NCBI GenBank assembly: GCA_946566415.1
Contig: CAMNWW010000082.1
Coordinates: 1 to 8,539 of the forward strand
Reading direction: 5' to 3'
Length of the DNA: 8,539 nucleotides
DNA from: an uncultured Lachnospiraceae bacterium
Lineage (GTDB): Bacteria > Bacillota > Clostridia > Lachnospirales > Lachnospiraceae
The position numbers were made by a program, and so were the translations under genes. This document shows positions 6,527 through 8,539 of the stretch, in pieces (position 1 is the first letter of the stretch; the number at the start of each line of letters is the position of its first letter). A model generated the notes under the pieces. The model saw nothing but the letters and a program-made list of their open reading frames with translations, was not told the origin of the DNA and searched no databases.

Positions 6527-8119
6527 TCAGGAACGTCCGAACTCAGACAACAAAAGTCCGGGATTCCTGTCCAGTACCATACGGATGCTCCAACTATGGA
6601 CAAAGAGGAGTAAAGGACGGTCTTTCAGATCCTTGATTTTTTTCATGTCCGACGTCCCTGTCAGCTTGTCCATATCAATCTCCTCATTCTCGATCCACCG
6701 GATATGTTCATACGGCAGATTTTCCATGTGTATCTCTACGTTATATTCATTTTTTAGCCGGTATTTGAGGACATCGAACTGAAGGACGCCTACTACGCCC
6801 ACAATTATCTCTTCCATACCTGTATTAAACTCCTGGAAGATCTGAATCGCCCCTTCTTGTGCGATCTGGTTGATCCCTTTGATGAACTGTTTTCTTTTCA
6901 TCGTATCTACCTGGCGGACTCTTGCAAAATGTTCCGGTGCAAACGTAGGGATCCCCTCATAAGCAAACCTCTCCGATGAGTTCGTCAACGTATCGCCGAT
7001 AGAAAATATTCCTGGGTCAAACACGCCTATGATGTCCCCTCCATACGCCTTTTCCACCATTTTTCTCTCGCTTGCCATTAGCTGCTGCGGCTGGGAAAGA
7101 CGCACCTTCTTCCCTCCCTGAATATGAAACACATCCATACCCGCGTCGAATTCACCGGAGCAGATACGCATGAATGCAATTCTGTCCCGGTGCGCCTTAT
7201 TCATATTTGCCTGAATCTTAAATACAAACGCTGAAAATTCTTTCTCTGCCATAGGGTCGATCTCGCCTTTATCCGACATTCTGGGAAGCGGAGGGGCCGT
7301 CATCTGAAGAAAATGCCTAAGGAACGTCTCCACCCCAAAATTAGTCAGGGCCGAGCCGAAAAACACCGGGGAGAGTTCTCCCTTATCCACAAGCTCCTGG
7401 TCAAATTCGGCGCTGGCTCCGTCGAGAAGTTCAATCTCTTCTTCCAGATGTTCATACTGCTCTTCCGTCACGATCTCCCGTGCTCTCTCGCTGTCTATAG
7501 GCGCTTTCTGCACCTCTCCCACGGCGGTACCTTTTTTTGTGCCGGAAAATATCTCCAGCTCCCGTGTATTCCGATCGTACACTCCCCGGAACGCCTTGCC
7601 GGAACCGATCGGCCAGTTTATGGGGCAGGTCGCGATGCCCAGCTCTTTTTCGATATCGTCAAGAAGTTCAAACGTATCCATCGCTTCCCTGTCCATCTTA
7701 TTAATAAATGTAAAAATCGGTATATGGCGCATAACACAGACTTTGAACAGTTTCCTTGTCTGCGCCTCCACGCCCTTAGAACCGTCGATCACCATCACAG
7801 CGGAATCTGCAGCCATCAAAGTCCGGTAAGTATCCTCCGAGAAATCCTGATGTCCCGGCGTATCCAAAATGTTAATGCAATAACCGCCGTAGTTGAACTG
7901 CAGTACGGAAGAAGTCACAGAAATTCCTCTCTCTTTCTCAATCTCCATCCAGTCGGACACCGCGTGCTTTGCCGTGGCCTTCCCTTTTACAGACCCCGCC
8001 TGATTGATCGCGCCTCCGTACAGCAGAAACTTTTCTGTCAGAGTCGTCTTTCCTGCGTCCGGATGCGAAATAATCGCAAATGTCCTTCTCTTTTTTATCT
8101 CACTTATAAAATCATCCAT
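6527..8119 (-). CDS. prfC: Peptide chain release factor 3 (RF3)
   Basis: RF3 is a translational GTPase that removes RF1/RF2 from the ribosome after peptide release. The 530-aa protein is intact and of normal length. G-domain motifs are all present: P-loop SHPDAGKTT at 18-26, switch I GISVTSS at 65-71 (Thr69), DTPG at 86-89, NKMD at 140-143 and GSAL at 255-258. The stretch GHQDFSEDTYRTL at 89-101 distinguishes RF3 from elongation factor G. Domain II follows from about 290 (FSAFVFKIQANMNKAHRDRIAFMRI), then an RF3-type domain III with GVVGVLQFDVLKYRLKNEYNVE at 441-462. The start ATG at 8117-8119 has AGGAG 6 nt upstream; that site overlaps the stop codon of a short upstream frame. It is separated from the next operon by 164 nt. 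No clear promoter for it is visible in 8120-8309. Confidence 0.96.
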   Translation of the reverse strand: MDDFISEIKKRRTFAIISHPDAGKTTLTEKFLLYGGAINQAGSVKGKATAKHAVSDWMEIEKERGISVTSSVLQFNYGGYCINILDTPGHQDFSEDTYRTLMAADSAVMVIDGSKGVEAQTRKLFKVCVMRHIPIFTFINKMDREAMDTFELLDDIEKELGIATCPINWPIGSGKAFRGVYDRNTRELEIFSGTKKGTAVGEVQKAPIDSERAREIVTEEQYEHLEEEIELLDGASAEFDQELVDKGELSPVFFGSALTNFGVETFLRHFLQMTAPPLPRMSDKGEIDPMAEKEFSAFVFKIQANMNKAHRDRIAFMRICSGEFDAGMDVFHIQGGKKVRLSQPQQLMASERKMVEKAYGGDIIGVFDPGIFSIGDTLTNSSERFAYEGIPTFAPEHFARVRQVDTMKRKQFIKGINQIAQEGAIQIFQEFNTGMEEIIVGVVGVLQFDVLKYRLKNEYNVEIHMENLPYEHIRWIENEEIDMDKLTGTSDMKKIKDLKDRPLLLFVHSWSIRMVLDRNPGLLLSEFGRS

Positions 8120-8128
8120 GGTATGCTC

Positions 8129-8284
8129 CTATAATCCAAAATTGTCTTTATAATCCGTGATATAGTCTAACATAGTTTCTGCCATATCTGCAATTGTTAT
8201 TTTTTCTCCTTTTCAAGATGAAACGGGCACGCTGCAATCCACATCCATTGTGAAACACAGCGCGCCCTCCAATATGTATCGCAT
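8129..8284 (-). other. Short reading frame before prfC, split by one TGA
   Basis: On the minus strand one frame runs from an ATG at 8282-8284 through 23 codons (MRYILEGALCFTM...VPVSS) to a TGA at 8213-8215. It then continues in the same frame for 27 sense codons (KGEKITIADMAETM...KDNFGL) to a TAG at 8129-8131. That TAG overlaps the AGGAG site of prfC. Directly after the TGA there is AAAAGGAG placed 5 nt before an ATA codon (8198-8200), exactly where a start codon would be expected. The next ATG in frame is at 8183-8185 (18 residues to the stop). It may be two small coupled ORFs, a leader peptide, or a decayed gene with start and stop mutations. I recognise no family, and at this length chance is possible. 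Confidence 0.3.
8148..8258 (-). other. Possible 36-residue basic peptide ORF with GTG start
   Basis: A GTG at 8256-8258 stands 7 nt behind a GGAGG site (8266-8270) on the minus strand and opens a 36-codon frame to a TAA at 8148-8150. The peptide (VFHNGCGLQRARFILKRRK...) has nine Arg/Lys residues and no acidic residue. It overlaps the split frame 8129-8284 in another register, so at most one is likely to be a real product. The good ribosome site is the only support, and it may be chance. Confidence 0.15.
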
Positions 8285-8309
8285 TTCTTTTACAAATTTT
8301 AATACATCG

Positions 8310-8364
8310 CAGGAAACCCGGCATCGTCTAATCCCCCGGCATCACCTCAATATCAGGCTTGCGC
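8310..8364. repeat. 55-bp direct repeat, copy 1
   Basis: This 55-bp stretch is identical, base for base, to 8485-8539. The flanking base on the left differs (g here, c at the other copy), which fixes the left boundary. Read on the minus strand, the repeat holds a GCGCAAGCC end of a reading frame with TGA, a mini-ORF ATG-CCG-GGG-GAT-TAG, and the ATG-CCG-GGT-TTC-CTG start of the next frame. In this copy the sequence after CTG diverges toward prfC. Confidence 0.95.
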
Positions 8365-8499
8365 CGCCGATACGCTGCGCTTGATCTGCAAAAGCAGAAG
8401 CGCCAGACTGACGCCCAAAAGGATATGACCAATTCCGGCGATGCCTGAGATTGCCGCATTCATACCAGAAGAAAGCGCAGGCGCCAGGAAACCCGGCAT
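8353..8499 (-). CDS. Possible 48-residue single-pass membrane peptide within the repeat period
   Basis: The frame starts at an ATG at 8497-8499 (MPGFLAPALSSGM...) and ends SVSAAQA at a TGA at 8353-8355. Residues about 15-37 (AAISGIAGIGHILLGVSLALLLL) form one strongly hydrophobic helix, followed by QIKR, which suggests the C-terminus faces the cytoplasm. It could also be the last transmembrane helix of a larger transporter whose upstream part is broken by the in-frame TAG six bases before the ATG. The ribosome site is a G-run (GGGGG) 8 nt upstream, only moderately convincing. Its start lies in repeat copy 2 and its end in repeat copy 1, so the ORF spans almost exactly one 175-bp period. I recognise no family. 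Confidence 0.35.
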   Translation of the reverse strand: MPGFLAPALSSGMNAAISGIAGIGHILLGVSLALLLLQIKRSVSAAQA

Positions 8500-8539
8500 C
8501 GTCTAATCCCCCGGCATCACCTCAATATCAGGCTTGCGC
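8485..8539. repeat. 55-bp direct repeat, copy 2, ending at the window edge
   Basis: This is identical to 8310-8364, with start-to-start distance 175 bp. It ends exactly at the last base of the window, so its true right boundary is unseen. On the minus strand its outer 12 bases read GCG-CAA-GCC-TGA, the same AQA-stop end as the 48-residue frame. Another copy of that frame may therefore lie just outside. Confidence 0.95.

Noticed and set aside
7313..8134. 273-codon open frame on the plus strand
   Set aside because: It lies antisense to the GTPase domain of prfC, with no family motif, and is rich in His, Arg and Cys as expected of a reverse shadow.
8213..8215. The in-frame TGA as a selenocysteine codon
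   Set aside because: A bacterial SECIS hairpin should follow within the next few dozen bases, but the sequence after it is an A-rich run with a ribosome site and no stem. Flanking residues match no selenoprotein motif I know.
8120..8309. Promoter for prfC
   Set aside because: Several A/T-rich hexamers (TATAAA, TACATA, TTGAAA, TTGTAA) occur on the minus strand, but none pair at 16-18 nt spacing, so I could not support a specific site.
8310..8539. CRISPR-like repeat-spacer pattern
   Set aside because: There are only two copies, the unit is too long (55 bp), the spacer is 120 bp, and the repeat itself reads as the end and start of coding frames. No cas gene is present.

Overview
The window looks like a chromosomal segment from a gut-type clostridium of the Bacillota, most likely Lachnospiraceae. 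The evidence is gene order, AGGAGG-type ribosome binding sites, moderate GC and protein style. The family is inferred from memory of conserved synteny; no search was run. All recognisable genes are on the minus strand, so transcription runs from high to low coordinates.

Region 1 (1-6362) is one tightly packed housekeeping operon. In transcription order it holds asp23-family gene, nusB, xseA, xseB, ispA, dxs, tlyA and nadK (cut by the left edge). A good sigma-A promoter with an extended -10 lies at 6409-6437. Most junctions are very short (1, 2 or 6 nt) or overlapping (11 and 20 nt), so translational coupling is likely. The largest internal gap is the 72-nt ispA-dxs spacer, which holds an inverted repeat. 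The operon joins rRNA transcription antitermination (NusB), exonuclease VII (XseA/XseB), the first step of the MEP isoprenoid pathway (Dxs), prenyl diphosphate chain elongation (IspA), rRNA 2'-O-methylation (TlyA) and NADP synthesis (NadK, which supplies the reductant used by the next MEP enzyme). Compared with the Bacillus subtilis version, folD is absent between nusB and xseA, and nadK follows tlyA.

Region 2 (6363-6526) is a 164-nt intergenic stretch between prfC and the operon. It carries the operon promoter and no convincing intrinsic terminator. Region 3 (6527-8119) is an intact prfC, encoding peptide chain release factor 3.

Region 4 (8120-8539) has no recognised gene. It contains short open frames just upstream of prfC, one of them a frame split by a single TGA whose second half ends in the prfC ribosome binding site. 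It also contains an exact 55-bp direct repeat (8310-8364 and 8485-8539) with a 175-bp period, whose second copy ends exactly at the window edge. The spacer codes a possible 48-residue single-pass membrane peptide. Because the repeat is exactly 55 bp and abuts the end, an assembly-graph break at a tandem or dispersed repeat must be considered before any biological reading. No rRNA, tRNA, CRISPR array, transposase or defence system was found. I see no convincing new biological system here; the right end is the only part that ordinary annotation does not explain.
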